A DNA stretch of 38,334 nt from positions 1 to 38,334 of the forward strand of contig CABZXO010000011.1 in assembly GCA_902529645.1 (NCBI GenBank). Direction: 5' to 3'. Positions 18,561-27,943 of the stretch are shown here, in pieces. Under the pieces are notes generated by a model. The model saw only the letters and a program-made list of their open reading frames with translations, did not search any database and had not been told where the DNA came from. Made by a program: the position numbers and the translations under genes. The number at the start of each line of letters is the position of its first letter. Position 1 is the stretch's first letter. The stretch comes from an uncultured Pelagibacteraceae bacterium (lineage in GTDB: Bacteria > Pseudomonadota > Alphaproteobacteria > Pelagibacterales > Pelagibacteraceae).

Positions 18561-21479
18561 ATGTCTTCATCAAAAAATCTTGATTTCGAAAAAACTTCAT
18601 TTTTAAACAAATCTAATAGTGCATTTATAGAAGAAATGTATTTAAAGTTTGTAAATAAAGATGCTGATCTTCCAGAAAGTTGGGTAAATTATTTTGAGGG
18701 AATTGGTGAAGAAATAAATGTTATAGCAAAAGAAATTAATGGTCCATCATGGGGACCTGCTAAAAAAAAGATTGATATTGATGAATTACAAAAAAAAATA
18801 GAAGAACAAGATAAAAAAGATTTTGATAATGTCAAATTAGACACTTCAGAAAAATTTAATTTTCAATTACTTGCTGACTCAAATAAAGATTCTATTAGTG
18901 CTGTAGCATTAATTAGAGCATATAGACTAAGAGGACATTTATTAGCAGATCTTGATCCTTTAGAAATGAGAGAGTCAGAATATCTAGATGAGCTTCATCC
19001 AGATTTTTACGGTTTTAAAAAAGAAAATTACGATAAGAAAATTTTTCTAAACGGGGTAATCAATCGTAAATATGCAAATATAAAAGAAATACTTAAGTTT
19101 ATGAAGAAAACCTACTGTGGAAAAATAGGTTATGAGTTCATGCATATTTCAAACCCAGATGAAAGAAAGTGGTTTAGGGACAGGATAGAGCAAGATAAAA
19201 ATGCACTTCAATTTACAAAAAATGGTAAAGAGGCAATTTTAAATAAATTGGTACAGGCAGAAGGATTTGAAAAATTTTTAGCTACAAAGTATGTGGGAAC
19301 AAAAAGATTTGGTTTAGATGGTGGTGAAAGTTTAATACCTGCTCTTGAACAAATAATAAAAATTGGTGGTCAAAATAAAATAAAAGAAGTTAAAATAGGT
19401 ATGTCTCATAGAGGTAGACTTAACGTTTTGGCAAACGTTTTACAAAAATCTTACAAAAAAATTTTCAATGAGTTTGCAGGTGAGTTCAGTACTGATTCTG
19501 AACATAGTGCTGGAGATGTAAAATATCATCTTGGAGCTTCGTCTGATAGAGAATTTGATGGAAATTCAGTACATGTCAGTTTAACAGATAATCCTTCTCA
19601 TTTAGAAGCTGTTAATCCAGTTGTCTTAGGTCAAACAAGAGCCAAACAGTTTTTTCATAAAGACCGTGAAAGAAATAAAGTTATACCTATTCTCATTCAT
19701 GGGGATGCAGCCTTTGCTGGTCAAGGAGTTGTAGCAGAATGTTTTGCAATGTCTGGACTCCCAGGACATAACACCGGAGGAACAATTCATATTATTGTTA
19801 ATAACCAGATAGGATTTACTACTAGTCCAAGATTTGCGAGGTCTTCACCTTATCCATCTGATGTTGCAAAAATGGTAGAGGCTCCAATTCTCCATGTTAA
19901 TGGTGATGATCCAGAAGCAGTTGTTTATGCAACTAGGATAGCAACTGAATTTCGATTAAAATTTAATAGAGACGTCGTAGTAGATTTAATTTGTTATAGA
20001 AGATTTGGGCATAATGAGGGAGATGAGCCTTCATTTACTCAACCTTTAATGTATAAAAAAATTAGATCTCATCCCAGTGTTTATAAAATTTATGGAAATA
20101 AATTAGTAAACGAAAAATCTATAACTGATGAATTATTAAATCAAAACGTTAAATCATTTAAAGATTTACTTGATGAACAATACAAAAGTGCAAAAGATTA
20201 TAAACCTAAAATAGAATGGTTTGAGGGAACATGGTCAAGATATAAACCTGAAAGAGGTAAAGATAAAAGGGGTATATCAGGTTTCGATGAAAATAAATTA
20301 AAAATAATCTCAGGTAAAATAAATGTTATTCCTGAGGAAAAAAATATTCACAAAACTATCTCTAAAATATTTAATGCTAGAAAAGAAAGTATCGAAAAAG
20401 GTACTGGAATCGATTGGTCTTCAGCTGAATCTTTAGCTTTTGGATCTTTGCTAGAAGAGGGATATCCAGTTAGACTTGTAGGACAAGACTCTGGAAGAGG
20501 AACATTCAGTCAACGACATTCTGTTTTAAGAAATCAAATAGACAATTCTAGGTACATTCCACTGAATAATATCTCTAAAAATCAAAAGCAATTTGAAGTA
20601 GTAGATAGTTTTTTATCTGAACTTGCGGTTTTAGGTTTTGAATATGGTTATAGTCTAGTAGAGCCAAACACACTTACTCTTTGGGAAGCACAATTCGGTG
20701 ACTTTGCTAATGGAGCTCAAGTAGTAATTGATCAGTTTATTGCATCTGGCGAGAGAAAATGGAATAGAGCATCTGGTATAGTAATGTTGTTACCTCACGG
20801 ATATGAAGGACAAGGACCAGAACATTCTTCAGCAAGATTAGAAAGATTTTTACAACTATGCTCAAACGATAATATGCAAGTAATGAACTGCACAACCCCA
20901 GCAAATTATTTTCATGCTTTAAGAAGACAAATGCATAGGAGTTTCAGAAAGCCACTAATCATAATGACACCAAAATCATTATTAAGAAATAAATATTGTG
21001 TTTCAAGTTTAGAAGATTTTAACAAAAAAAATACTTTCCATAGAGTATTGTGGGATCATGCTATAGATCCTAAGTCTAAAGGATTTATTAAACTAAAAGA
21101 AAGTTCTAAAATAAGAAAAGTAATTCTTTGTTCTGGAAAAGTATATTTTGATTTGTTAGACGCCAGAGAAAAGCTTAAAAGAGATGATGTAGTGATGTAT
21201 CGAATTGAACAATTGTATCCATTTCCAGCAAAAGCTTTGGTTAAGGAGTTAAAACCATACTCTAAAAATGCTGAATTCTTTTGGTGTCAAGAAGAACCAA
21301 AAAATATGGGTGCTTGGTTTTCAGTTAGAGATTATATCCAATGGACATTAGACACTTTAAAGGCTAATAATAATAAAATTTCTTATATAGGAAGAAGCCC
21401 AGACGCAACTCCTGCAACAGGATATGCCAAAAGGCATAATTCTCAACAACAAGAAATAATTAACAAGGTATTTGATTAA
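18561..21479 (+). CDS. sucA: 2-oxoglutarate dehydrogenase E1 component
   Basis: SucA is the thiamine diphosphate enzyme that decarboxylates 2-oxoglutarate and passes the succinyl group to the E2 lipoyl domain. The 972-residue protein is slightly long for alphaproteobacteria. The N-terminal E2-binding segment ([14 protein letters not shown]) is present. Other features are the motif [14 protein letters not shown], the thiamine diphosphate region [14 protein letters not shown] followed by [10 protein letters not shown], and the C-terminal transketolase-like motifs [10 protein letters not shown] and [20 protein letters not shown]. The start at 18561 fits the family; the nearest purine-rich site (AGAGGG at 18538) is too far away to be its usual ribosome-binding site. 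sucB follows five bases later. Confidence 0.98.
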   Translation: MSSSKNLDFEKTSFLNKSNSAFIEEMYLKFVNKDADLPESWVNYFEGIGEEINVIAKEINGPSWGPAKKKIDIDELQKKIEEQDKKDFDNVKLDTSEKFNFQLLADSNKDSISAVALIRAYRLRGHLLADLDPLEMRESEYLDELHPDFYGFKKENYDKKIFLNGVINRKYANIKEILKFMKKTYCGKIGYEFMHISNPDERKWFRDRIEQDKNALQFTKNGKEAILNKLVQAEGFEKFLATKYVGTKRFGLDGGESLIPALEQIIKIGGQNKIKEVKIGMSHRGRLNVLANVLQKSYKKIFNEFAGEFSTDSEHSAGDVKYHLGASSDREFDGNSVHVSLTDNPSHLEAVNPVVLGQTRAKQFFHKDRERNKVIPILIHGDAAFAGQGVVAECFAMSGLPGHNTGGTIHIIVNNQIGFTTSPRFARSSPYPSDVAKMVEAPILHVNGDDPEAVVYATRIATEFRLKFNRDVVVDLICYRRFGHNEGDEPSFTQPLMYKKIRSHPSVYKIYGNKLVNEKSITDELLNQNVKSFKDLLDEQYKSAKDYKPKIEWFEGTWSRYKPERGKDKRGISGFDENKLKIISGKINVIPEEKNIHKTISKIFNARKESIEKGTGIDWSSAESLAFGSLLEEGYPVRLVGQDSGRGTFSQRHSVLRNQIDNSRYIPLNNISKNQKQFEVVDSFLSELAVLGFEYGYSLVEPNTLTLWEAQFGDFANGAQVVIDQFIASGERKWNRASGIVMLLPHGYEGQGPEHSSARLERFLQLCSNDNMQVMNCTTPANYFHALRRQMHRSFRKPLIIMTPKSLLRNKYCVSSLEDFNKKNTFHRVLWDHAIDPKSKGFIKLKESSKIRKVILCSGKVYFDLLDAREKLKRDDVVMYRIEQLYPFPAKALVKELKPYSKNAEFFWCQEEPKNMGAWFSVRDYIQWTLDTLKANNNKISYIGRSPDATPATGYAKRHNSQQQEIINKVFD

Positions 21480-21484
21480 TTTTA

Positions 21485-22783
21485 ATGAGTGAAAAAATAG
21501 TAGTCCCAGTTCTTGGCGAAAGTATAACAGAAGCGACTGTTGCAAAATGGTTAAAAAACGCAGGTGATACAGTCGAGGCAGATGAGCCAATTGTAGAACT
21601 TGAGACGGACAAAGTAAACTTAGAAGTGCCATCTCCAATTTCTGGTGTGTTAACAGAGATAAATTCTCAAGATGGATCAGTCGTTGAAGTAGGAGCATTA
21701 TTAGGTTCTGTATCAGAAGAAGGTGGAGCGGTTAAATCTGTGCCAAAAAACCAAAAAGAAATCAAGCAAGAGGAAATTGTTCCTGCAGATAGCAATGTAA
21801 TAAAATTAGATGCAAATAAAAAAGAACCAAAAGTATTTGAAGAAAAAGATATAGAAAAACCCAAAGATAAACCATTGGTTTTAACTGAGGAAGTAAAACC
21901 AGATGTTGCTCCAAAAAGAAATTTTAATCCAACCTTGTCTCCAGCAGTTAGAAAAATAGTAACTGAAAATAATATAGATATTAATTCAATTCAAGGTTCA
22001 GGAAAAGATGGGAGAGTCTTAAAAGGAGATTTAATAAGTTTGATGGGTGCAAATCCAAAACCATCTGAAAGAAAAATTCAATATGGTGAAGAAGAACGAA
22101 TTAAGATGACTAGGTTGAGACAAACTATTGCAAAAAGATTAAAGCAAGCGCAAGATAACGCAGCTCTTTTAACAACTTTTAATGAGGTTGATATGAGTAG
22201 TGTAATGGAAATGAGAAAAGAAAATCAGGAGGATTTTCAATCTCGTTATGGGGTAAAACTAGGATTCATGTCTTTCTTTGTAAAAGCATGTGTAGTTGCC
22301 TTAAAAAATTTCCCTACCGTAAATGCGGAAATAGATGAAGACGAGATTATATACAAAAACTATTATAATATAAGTTTTGCCGTTGGGACAGATAAGGGTT
22401 TAGTCGTTCCAGTTTTAAGAAATGCAGATGAATTATCTTTTGCTGATATAGAGAAAAATATTAAAGAAATTTCAGAAAAAGCACGAGATGGAAAGTTAAC
22501 TATAGAAGATCTTCAAGGAGGAACATTTACAATAAGTAATGGGGGTGTTTATGGGTCTATGCTTTCAACACCAATACTAAATTTACCTCAATCTGGTGTG
22601 TTAGGTATGCATAACATAGTAGAAAGACCAGTTGTTATAGATGGTGAAATCAAAATAAGACCAATTATGTATTTAGCACTATCCTATGATCACAGAATTA
22701 TTGATGGAAAAGAATCTGTATCTTTTCTAAAAATGATTAAAGAGAATTTAGAAGACCCTAGAAGGTTATTTTTGGATATTTAA
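21485..22783 (+). CDS. sucB: Dihydrolipoyllysine succinyltransferase (E2 of 2-oxoglutarate dehydrogenase)
   Basis: SucB forms the core of the 2-oxoglutarate dehydrogenase complex and transfers the succinyl group to CoA. The 432 residues show three parts: one lipoyl domain with the lipoylated lysine K43 in ETDKVNLEV; a charged Lys/Glu/Pro-rich linker (about residues 80-140) leading to the E1/E3-binding domain ([15 protein letters not shown]); and a catalytic domain ending in [11 protein letters not shown] with H403. The linker has several EK and KP units, expected for a flexible arm. It joins sucA after five bases and lpd with no gap, so E1, E2 and E3 are made together. Confidence 0.98.
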   Translation: MSEKIVVPVLGESITEATVAKWLKNAGDTVEADEPIVELETDKVNLEVPSPISGVLTEINSQDGSVVEVGALLGSVSEEGGAVKSVPKNQKEIKQEEIVPADSNVIKLDANKKEPKVFEEKDIEKPKDKPLVLTEEVKPDVAPKRNFNPTLSPAVRKIVTENNIDINSIQGSGKDGRVLKGDLISLMGANPKPSERKIQYGEEERIKMTRLRQTIAKRLKQAQDNAALLTTFNEVDMSSVMEMRKENQEDFQSRYGVKLGFMSFFVKACVVALKNFPTVNAEIDEDEIIYKNYYNISFAVGTDKGLVVPVLRNADELSFADIEKNIKEISEKARDGKLTIEDLQGGTFTISNGGVYGSMLSTPILNLPQSGVLGMHNIVERPVVIDGEIKIRPIMYLALSYDHRIIDGKESVSFLKMIKENLEDPRRLFLDI

Positions 22784-24184
22784 ATGTCAGAAAAATTTCA
22801 AGCTGTAGTGATTGGAGGTGGACCTGGTGGTTATGTCTGTGCAATCAGGCTTGCTCAATTAGGATTAAAAACAGCATGTATTGAGTCTAGAGGGTCTTTA
22901 GGAGGGACTTGTTTAAATATTGGTTGCATCCCTTCAAAAAGTTTACTTAATCTGTCTGAAGAATTTCACAAAGTTAAAGGATTGGCAAATAAAGGTATAG
23001 AGGTTGGTGAAGTAAAATTGAATTTAGAGAAAATGATGAAGAGCAAAGATAAAGCTGTAACAGTTCTTACCAAAGGTGTTGAATTTCTTTTGAAAAAGAA
23101 CAAAGTTTCTTACTTTAAAGGACATGGAAGTTTCAAAACTAAAAATGAAATTTCGATAAAGGATGATAAAAATAAAGAAACTATTATCCAAACAGAAAAA
23201 ATAGTTGTCGCCACAGGATCAGTCCCAGTTTCGTTACCAGGAATAGATATAGATGAGAAAACAATTATTTCCTCAACAGGTGCTTTAAAATTAGAAAAAG
23301 TTCCAAAGAAAATGGTCGTTGTAGGGGGAGGCTACATAGGGTTAGAAATGGGATCTGTATGGTCAAGACTTGGAGCAGAAGTTCAAGTTGTTGAATTTTT
23401 AGATCATATTACACCTGGAATGGATAAAGAAATCTCCTCAGAGTTTATGAAAATTTTAAAAAAACAAGGGATGAAATTTAATATGCAAAATAAAGTTGAA
23501 ACAATTGAAAAAAATGCAGAGGGCGCAGTGGTTTCAACATTAGATAAAGATGGTAATAAAAATAAGTTTGAGTGTGATGTTGTTTTAATTTCTGTTGGAA
23601 GAAAACCTAATACCGATGGTTTAAATTTAGAATCTGTAGGAGTAAATCTTGATGAAAGACATAGAATTAAAACTGATAAAAATTTTAAAACAAACGTTGA
23701 AAATATTTATGCTATAGGCGATGTAATAGTTGGTCCAATGCTTGCACATAAAGCAGAGGATGAAGGTATAGCAGTTGCAGAAAATATAGTTGGTCAATCA
23801 GGACATGTAAATTATGATACAATTCCAGGTGTAATCTATACAACACCAGAAGTAGCATCAATCGGTAAAACTGAGGAACAATTAAAAGAGTTGGATAAAA
23901 AATATAAAGTTGGGAAATTTTCATTTATGGCTAATTCAAGAGCAAAGGCTATAGATGATGCGGAGGGTTTTGTTAAAATTTTAGCTGATGAGCAAACTGA
24001 TAAAGTATTAGGCGCACATATAATTGGCCCTCATGCTGGAGAATTAATTGCAGAGATCGGCGTTGCAATGGAATTTGGTGCAAGTGCAGAAGATATCGCT
24101 CGAACTTGTCATGCTCATCCAACGTTTTCTGAAGCAGTTAAAGAAGCTGCTTTATCAGTAGATAAAAGAGCAATACACTCTTAG
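22784..24184 (+). CDS. lpd: Dihydrolipoyl dehydrogenase (E3)
   Basis: Lpd reoxidises dihydrolipoamide on E2 with FAD and NAD. The 466-residue protein has the FAD motif VIGGGPGGYVCAIRLAQ, the redox disulfide C43 and C48 in GGTCLNIGCIPSK, the NAD-binding GGGYIGLEMGSVW, the FAD-contact GDVIVGPMLAHKA, and the C-terminal active-site histidine region CHAHPTFSEA. All key residues are present. It starts immediately after sucB, so it is mainly the E3 of 2-oxoglutarate dehydrogenase, though it could also serve other lipoyl complexes. Its stop overlaps the start of the methyltransferase gene by one base. Confidence 0.98.
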   Translation: MSEKFQAVVIGGGPGGYVCAIRLAQLGLKTACIESRGSLGGTCLNIGCIPSKSLLNLSEEFHKVKGLANKGIEVGEVKLNLEKMMKSKDKAVTVLTKGVEFLLKKNKVSYFKGHGSFKTKNEISIKDDKNKETIIQTEKIVVATGSVPVSLPGIDIDEKTIISSTGALKLEKVPKKMVVVGGGYIGLEMGSVWSRLGAEVQVVEFLDHITPGMDKEISSEFMKILKKQGMKFNMQNKVETIEKNAEGAVVSTLDKDGNKNKFECDVVLISVGRKPNTDGLNLESVGVNLDERHRIKTDKNFKTNVENIYAIGDVIVGPMLAHKAEDEGIAVAENIVGQSGHVNYDTIPGVIYTTPEVASIGKTEEQLKELDKKYKVGKFSFMANSRAKAIDDAEGFVKILADEQTDKVLGAHIIGPHAGELIAEIGVAMEFGASAEDIARTCHAHPTFSEAVKEAALSVDKRAIHS

Positions 24185-25083
24185 TGAATAATAAATTAAA
24201 ACGTTTACTCCTTAAAAAGTTTTCTAATTTCTTAAAGAAAACTGGTAAATTTTTAATTGGAACAAAAAGAGCCAGACATATCCTTTACGATTTAATGCCT
24301 GAAAATGAATTAATGATTTGTAAAACCCGTGAAGATTTATACTACGTAGTAAATACTTCAGACAAAATGATAGGAAAAAGTATTTACAAAAATTTACACT
24401 CTTTTGATAGTCAGAATTTGAAAGCAGCAATAAAGCTTATTGGAAAAGATAAATCTACTATCATAGACGTTGGTGCAAATGTTGGTACAATAGGAATTTT
24501 AGGAATTTCCTGTTTACATTTTAAAAAATGTATAGCATTTGAGCCTGATCCAAGAAATTTTAGACTACTTCAGGCAAATGTAATACTTAATGGATTAAAT
24601 AAAAAATTTGATCTAAGAAACGAGGCTATTTCTAATAAAAAAGATGGCACAATGATTTTCGAATTGAGTGAAAATAATTTTGGAGATCATAGAGTTCAAG
24701 TACAGAAAATTCCAGGAATTCTTAATGAAGAAAATAGAGAAACTATTTCAGTATCTGTTAACACTCTTGACATAGCTTTAAAAAATTATGATTTAGCTGA
24801 CTGCCTACTTTTTATGGATACCCAAGGTCACGAAGGAAATGTTTTATCTGGAGCAACCAACATAATTAAATCTAGAGTACCAATTATAACTGAATTTTGG
24901 CCTTATGGACTTAAAAGATCAAATGGATTGAATTTGTTTTATGATGTGTTGTCAAATTCTGGCTACAAATCAATGTGGGATCTAAGATACCCAGATAAAA
25001 AACTTGAATTCAGTGTCGAGCAAATAAAAATTATTGAGTTAGGCTTGGGAGAAGACGGGTTTGCAGATTTAGTATTTTGTTAA
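24184..25083 (+). CDS. FkbM-family SAM-dependent methyltransferase
   Basis: This 299-residue protein looks like a FkbM-type methyltransferase, a family that O-methylates sugars, lipids or secondary metabolites; the substrate here is unknown. The SAM-binding motif IIDVGANVGTIG covers about residues 93-104, and the acidic end of the next strand is E120 in AFEPDPRNFRLL. A later motif FMDTQGHEGNVLSGA matches the family (usual form D.QG.E..VL.GA). The first 40 residues are rich in lysine and basic. The start is GTG, overlapping the lpd stop by one base (TAGTG), so it may be translated by ribosomes finishing lpd. It has no clear functional link to the TCA cycle. No signal peptide or membrane segment is evident. 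Confidence 0.85.
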   Translation: MNNKLKRLLLKKFSNFLKKTGKFLIGTKRARHILYDLMPENELMICKTREDLYYVVNTSDKMIGKSIYKNLHSFDSQNLKAAIKLIGKDKSTIIDVGANVGTIGILGISCLHFKKCIAFEPDPRNFRLLQANVILNGLNKKFDLRNEAISNKKDGTMIFELSENNFGDHRVQVQKIPGILNEENRETISVSVNTLDIALKNYDLADCLLFMDTQGHEGNVLSGATNIIKSRVPIITEFWPYGLKRSNGLNLFYDVLSNSGYKSMWDLRYPDKKLEFSVEQIKIIELGLGEDGFADLVFC

Positions 25084-25321
25084 ATACTTTAATTCGAATT
25101 AATTTTAATTACTTTTAGTATCTTATTGACCATTATTTTAATTTAAATAGATTCTATAATAAGTTGAATCTGATAATTAACTTATAAACTTTTTTTGAAT
25201 AATCAGTATATAATGAGTTAGAGAACTACTAAGATAATATGTTGTAAGAATTGCTGTGTTAATGGTATTAGATTGGCTGCAAGATTGCAATATACTCTAA
25301 ATTTTTTTCATGTTATAAAAA
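25084..25321. other. Longest gene-free gap (238 bases)
   Basis: This very AT-rich stretch lies between the methyltransferase gene and priA. It holds a 14-base perfect palindrome just after the stop codon, two TATAAT hexamers (25155-25160 and 25209-25214) without good -35 partners at standard spacing, and a small hairpin candidate (stem TGCAA/TTGCA near 25277-25290) followed by seven T at 25302-25308. No tRNA, known riboswitch or convincing small gene was recognised. It probably ends one transcription unit and starts the priA unit. Confidence 0.4.
25089..25102. repeat. Perfect 14-base palindrome after the methyltransferase gene
   Basis: The sequence TTAATTCGAATTAA equals its own reverse complement. 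It starts five bases after the stop codon. It could be a protein-binding site or a chance product of the AT-rich composition; as an RNA hairpin it would be weak. Confidence 0.5.
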
Positions 25322-27277
25322 ATGAAATATCCGATCCTTGTACCAAATATTTTTAACCATCCATTTACTTATGAAAGTAATTTGAGTCTTAAAGTTGGTG
25401 ATTATGTTTTAGTACCTTTTGGAAAATCAAAAATTACTGGCGTTGTGTGGGATGAATTTGAAAAAAATAATAATAAAAAATTTAAAATTAAAAAAATCAT
25501 AAAGAAATTGGATATTGTCTCATTAAAAGAAACTACAATAAACTTTTTGAATTGGTTTTCAGACTATAATCTTATTCCAAGGGGTATGGCATTAAAGTTA
25601 GTACTTGTAAGTAATAATGCTGTAGAGAACAAAGAAACACAACTTTATGAAATTTTTGACAGCAAAATTAAAAATAACATAATCAAGCTGTCTAAAGATC
25701 AAAACAAATCTTTAGAAAAAATGAATATTACAAACAAAAAATTTAGGGTTCATGTTTTGCAAGGTACAACTGGATCAGGAAAAACTTTAGTTTATTTTGA
25801 GGCGTTAAAACCTTTAATAGAGAAGGATTTTCAAGGATTAATTTTATTACCAGAAATAGGTTTAACTAGTCAGTTTGAGCAAAAATTCTTTGAATATTAT
25901 GGTTTTAAACCTGCAGTTTGGCACTCAGGTATTTCAAAAAAAAAGAAAGAATTGATTTGGAGTGGTGTTTCTAACGGTAAAATAAAAATAATTATTGGTG
26001 CTAGATCTTCATTATTTTTACCATTTAAAAAATTAGGAATGATAATCGTTGATGAGGAACATGATCAATCATTTAAACAAGATGAAGGCATAACTTACAA
26101 TGCTCGTGATATGGCAATTTCTAGAGCGTCTTTTGAAAATATTCCAATAAACTTAATTACTGCTGTTCCTTCTGTAGAAACTTTTGAAAATATTAAAAAG
26201 GGTAAATATGAAGTATCTAGATTAAACGAAAGATATCAAAACGCAGCATTACCTAATTATGAAATAATTAATTTAAATAATACAAAACTTGAAAAACAAT
26301 CATGGCTATCCAATAAAATTGTTGAAAAAGTAAATTTACATTTGAAAAAAAAGGATCAAGTTTTGTTTTTTTTAAACAGGAGAGGTTTTTCACCAAATGC
26401 TTTATGTAATAAGTGTTTTACAAGCTTTACATGTCCAAATTGTAGTATCAATTTAGTTTATCATAAAAATAAAAATAACTTATTATGCCATTATTGTGGG
26501 CACAGATCTAATCTAGAAAGAATTTGTACAAAAGAAGGTAATTGTGAATTTATTTTTAGTGGTCCTGGGGTAGAGAGAATTTCAGAAGAGGTAAAAAGAA
26601 AATTTCCTGGAAAAAAAATTGAGATTTTTTCAAGTGACACTATGAATAAAAAAGACTCTAAAAAAAAAATAGATAAAATTATTAATAATGAAACAGATAT
26701 TTTAGTTGGAACCCAATTAATTTCAAAAGGTTTTCATTTTCCAAACTTAAATTGCATTGTAGTTGTTGATATCGATCTTTCGTCTCAAGGACATGATTTA
26801 AGGTGTGCAGAAAAAAATTTACAGCTTTATCATCAACTTTCAGGACGCGCAGGAAGAACTGGAAAACCGGCAACTGTATATTTTCAAACCTATGAAAATA
26901 ATTCTAAGATGATCTCAGAAATTACAAGTAAAAATCCAGATATTTTTTTAGAAAGAGAGCTGGAGATAAGAAAAAAAAATAAACTACCTCCATTTCAAAG
27001 ATTTATTTCTTTAATCTTAATTGGAGATAATGAAATTAAATTAGAAAAAGAAGCTATTGATTTTAAAAATTTTATAGAAAATAAAATAGAAGGAAAAATA
27101 TTAGGTCCTGTTAATGCCCCGTTATTTAGATTAAAAAAAAAATTTAGAATTAGATTTTTAATTAGAGGTTTAAAATCTATGAAACTGCAGAGTTCTCTTT
27201 CAAAAATTATTCCAAAATATAAATTTTCTTCCGGGATAAAACTCTCAGTTGATGTTGACCCAATTAACTTCAATTAA
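25322..27277 (+). CDS. priA: Primosomal protein N' (replication restart helicase PriA)
   Basis: PriA recognises stalled replication forks and reloads the replicative helicase. The 651-residue protein is shorter than the E. coli one (about 730). After an N-terminal DNA-binding part it has Walker A GTTGSGKT (residues 148-155, K154) and the DEEH box at 244-247 (IVDEEHDQSF). A zinc-binding cysteine set follows (CNKC, CPNC, CHYC). The last pair appears as C402-x5-C408 (CTKEGNC) instead of the usual C-x2-C. Helicase motifs GTQLISKGFHFP and QLSGRAGRTGKP complete the core. It stands alone between a 238-base gap and the atp operon. The call is firm. Confidence 0.97.
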   Translation: MKYPILVPNIFNHPFTYESNLSLKVGDYVLVPFGKSKITGVVWDEFEKNNNKKFKIKKIIKKLDIVSLKETTINFLNWFSDYNLIPRGMALKLVLVSNNAVENKETQLYEIFDSKIKNNIIKLSKDQNKSLEKMNITNKKFRVHVLQGTTGSGKTLVYFEALKPLIEKDFQGLILLPEIGLTSQFEQKFFEYYGFKPAVWHSGISKKKKELIWSGVSNGKIKIIIGARSSLFLPFKKLGMIIVDEEHDQSFKQDEGITYNARDMAISRASFENIPINLITAVPSVETFENIKKGKYEVSRLNERYQNAALPNYEIINLNNTKLEKQSWLSNKIVEKVNLHLKKKDQVLFFLNRRGFSPNALCNKCFTSFTCPNCSINLVYHKNKNNLLCHYCGHRSNLERICTKEGNCEFIFSGPGVERISEEVKRKFPGKKIEIFSSDTMNKKDSKKKIDKIINNETDILVGTQLISKGFHFPNLNCIVVVDIDLSSQGHDLRCAEKNLQLYHQLSGRAGRTGKPATVYFQTYENNSKMISEITSKNPDIFLERELEIRKKNKLPPFQRFISLILIGDNEIKLEKEAIDFKNFIENKIEGKILGPVNAPLFRLKKKFRIRFLIRGLKSMKLQSSLSKIIPKYKFSSGIKLSVDVDPINFN

Positions 27278-27281
27278 CCAC

Positions 27282-27299
27282 AAAAAAGAGGCCTTTTTT
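27282..27299 (+). terminator. Possible weak intrinsic terminator after priA
   Basis: Five bases after the priA stop, AAAAAAG and CTTTTTT form a perfect seven-base stem around a four-base AGGC loop, ending in six T. The stem is almost all A-T, so it would be weak, but its place between priA and the atp operon promoter candidate fits a terminator. Confidence 0.45.
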
Positions 27300-27312
27300 A
27301 CTAAACCGCTAC

Positions 27313-27341
27313 TTGAAGACATAAGGGTCATATGCTATTTA
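27313..27341 (+). promoter_or_regulatory. Candidate sigma-70 promoter for the atp operon
   Basis: TTGAAG (27313-27318) and TATTTA (27336-27341) are separated by 17 bases, four of six matches each to the usual -35 and -10 hexamers. The start site would lie near 27348, about 38 bases before atpH. It is the best-spaced pair in the 108-base gap, but it is not tested. Confidence 0.4.
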
Positions 27342-27385
27342 GGGCGTGATTTTAAAATAATCTTCAAAATTATAGAGGAACCAAG

Positions 27386-27943
27386 TTGAGTAAAGATACC
27401 GGATTTTCAATAACTTCAGCTGAAAGGTATTCTCTTGCGCTTTTTGAACTTTCAGAGGAAAACAAGCTTCTAAGTCAGATCGAAGATCAGTCTTCATCTA
27501 TTCTTAATCTAATCGATCAAAGTGAAGATTTTTCTAATTTGATTAAAGATCCAACTACAAGCCAAGAAGATTTACTAAAAGTAATCAATACAATCTCTGA
27601 TAATAATAAATTTGAGACTTTATTTAAAAATTTTTTAAGTTTCTTAATTCAAAAAAGACGTTTCTTTTTTATCGAACGTATCCTTAAAAGTTTTATTGAA
27701 ATTTGTTCAAGAAAAAGAGGTGAACTTAAGGCAGAATTAAAATCAGCAAAACAATTATCCAATGAAGAAATTGCAAAAATTACAGAGGATTTAACAAAAA
27801 ATTTTAGCTCAAAAATAAAATTAAACTATAAACATGATGAAAGTTTAATAGGAGGTTTAGTAGTACAAGTAGGAAGTACTATGGTCGATACCTCAATTAA
27901 AAATAAATTACAACAAATCGAAAACAGAATGATAGAGGCATAA
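27386..27943 (+). CDS. atpH: ATP synthase F1 delta subunit
   Basis: AtpH is the delta (OSCP-like) subunit that ties the top of the F1 head to the peripheral stalk. The 185-residue protein matches the family in length, with the N-terminal helical region SAERYSLALFELSEE and the C-terminal motif ESLIGGLVVQVGSTMVD. The start is TTG: no ATG is near, and a good ribosome-binding site AGAGGA at 27374-27379 lies six bases before it. It opens the operon atpHAGDC, the usual alphaproteobacterial F1 order, and its stop is directly followed by the atpA start. Confidence 0.97.
   Translation: MSKDTGFSITSAERYSLALFELSEENKLLSQIEDQSSSILNLIDQSEDFSNLIKDPTTSQEDLLKVINTISDNNKFETLFKNFLSFLIQKRRFFFIERILKSFIEICSRKRGELKAELKSAKQLSNEEIAKITEDLTKNFSSKIKLNYKHDESLIGGLVVQVGSTMVDTSIKNKLQQIENRMIEA

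Noticed and set aside
25262..25300. A 12-codon frame (MVLDWLQDCNIL) before priA
   Set aside because: It has no ribosome-binding site and nothing to separate it from chance in a short gap; it was left as part of the gap.
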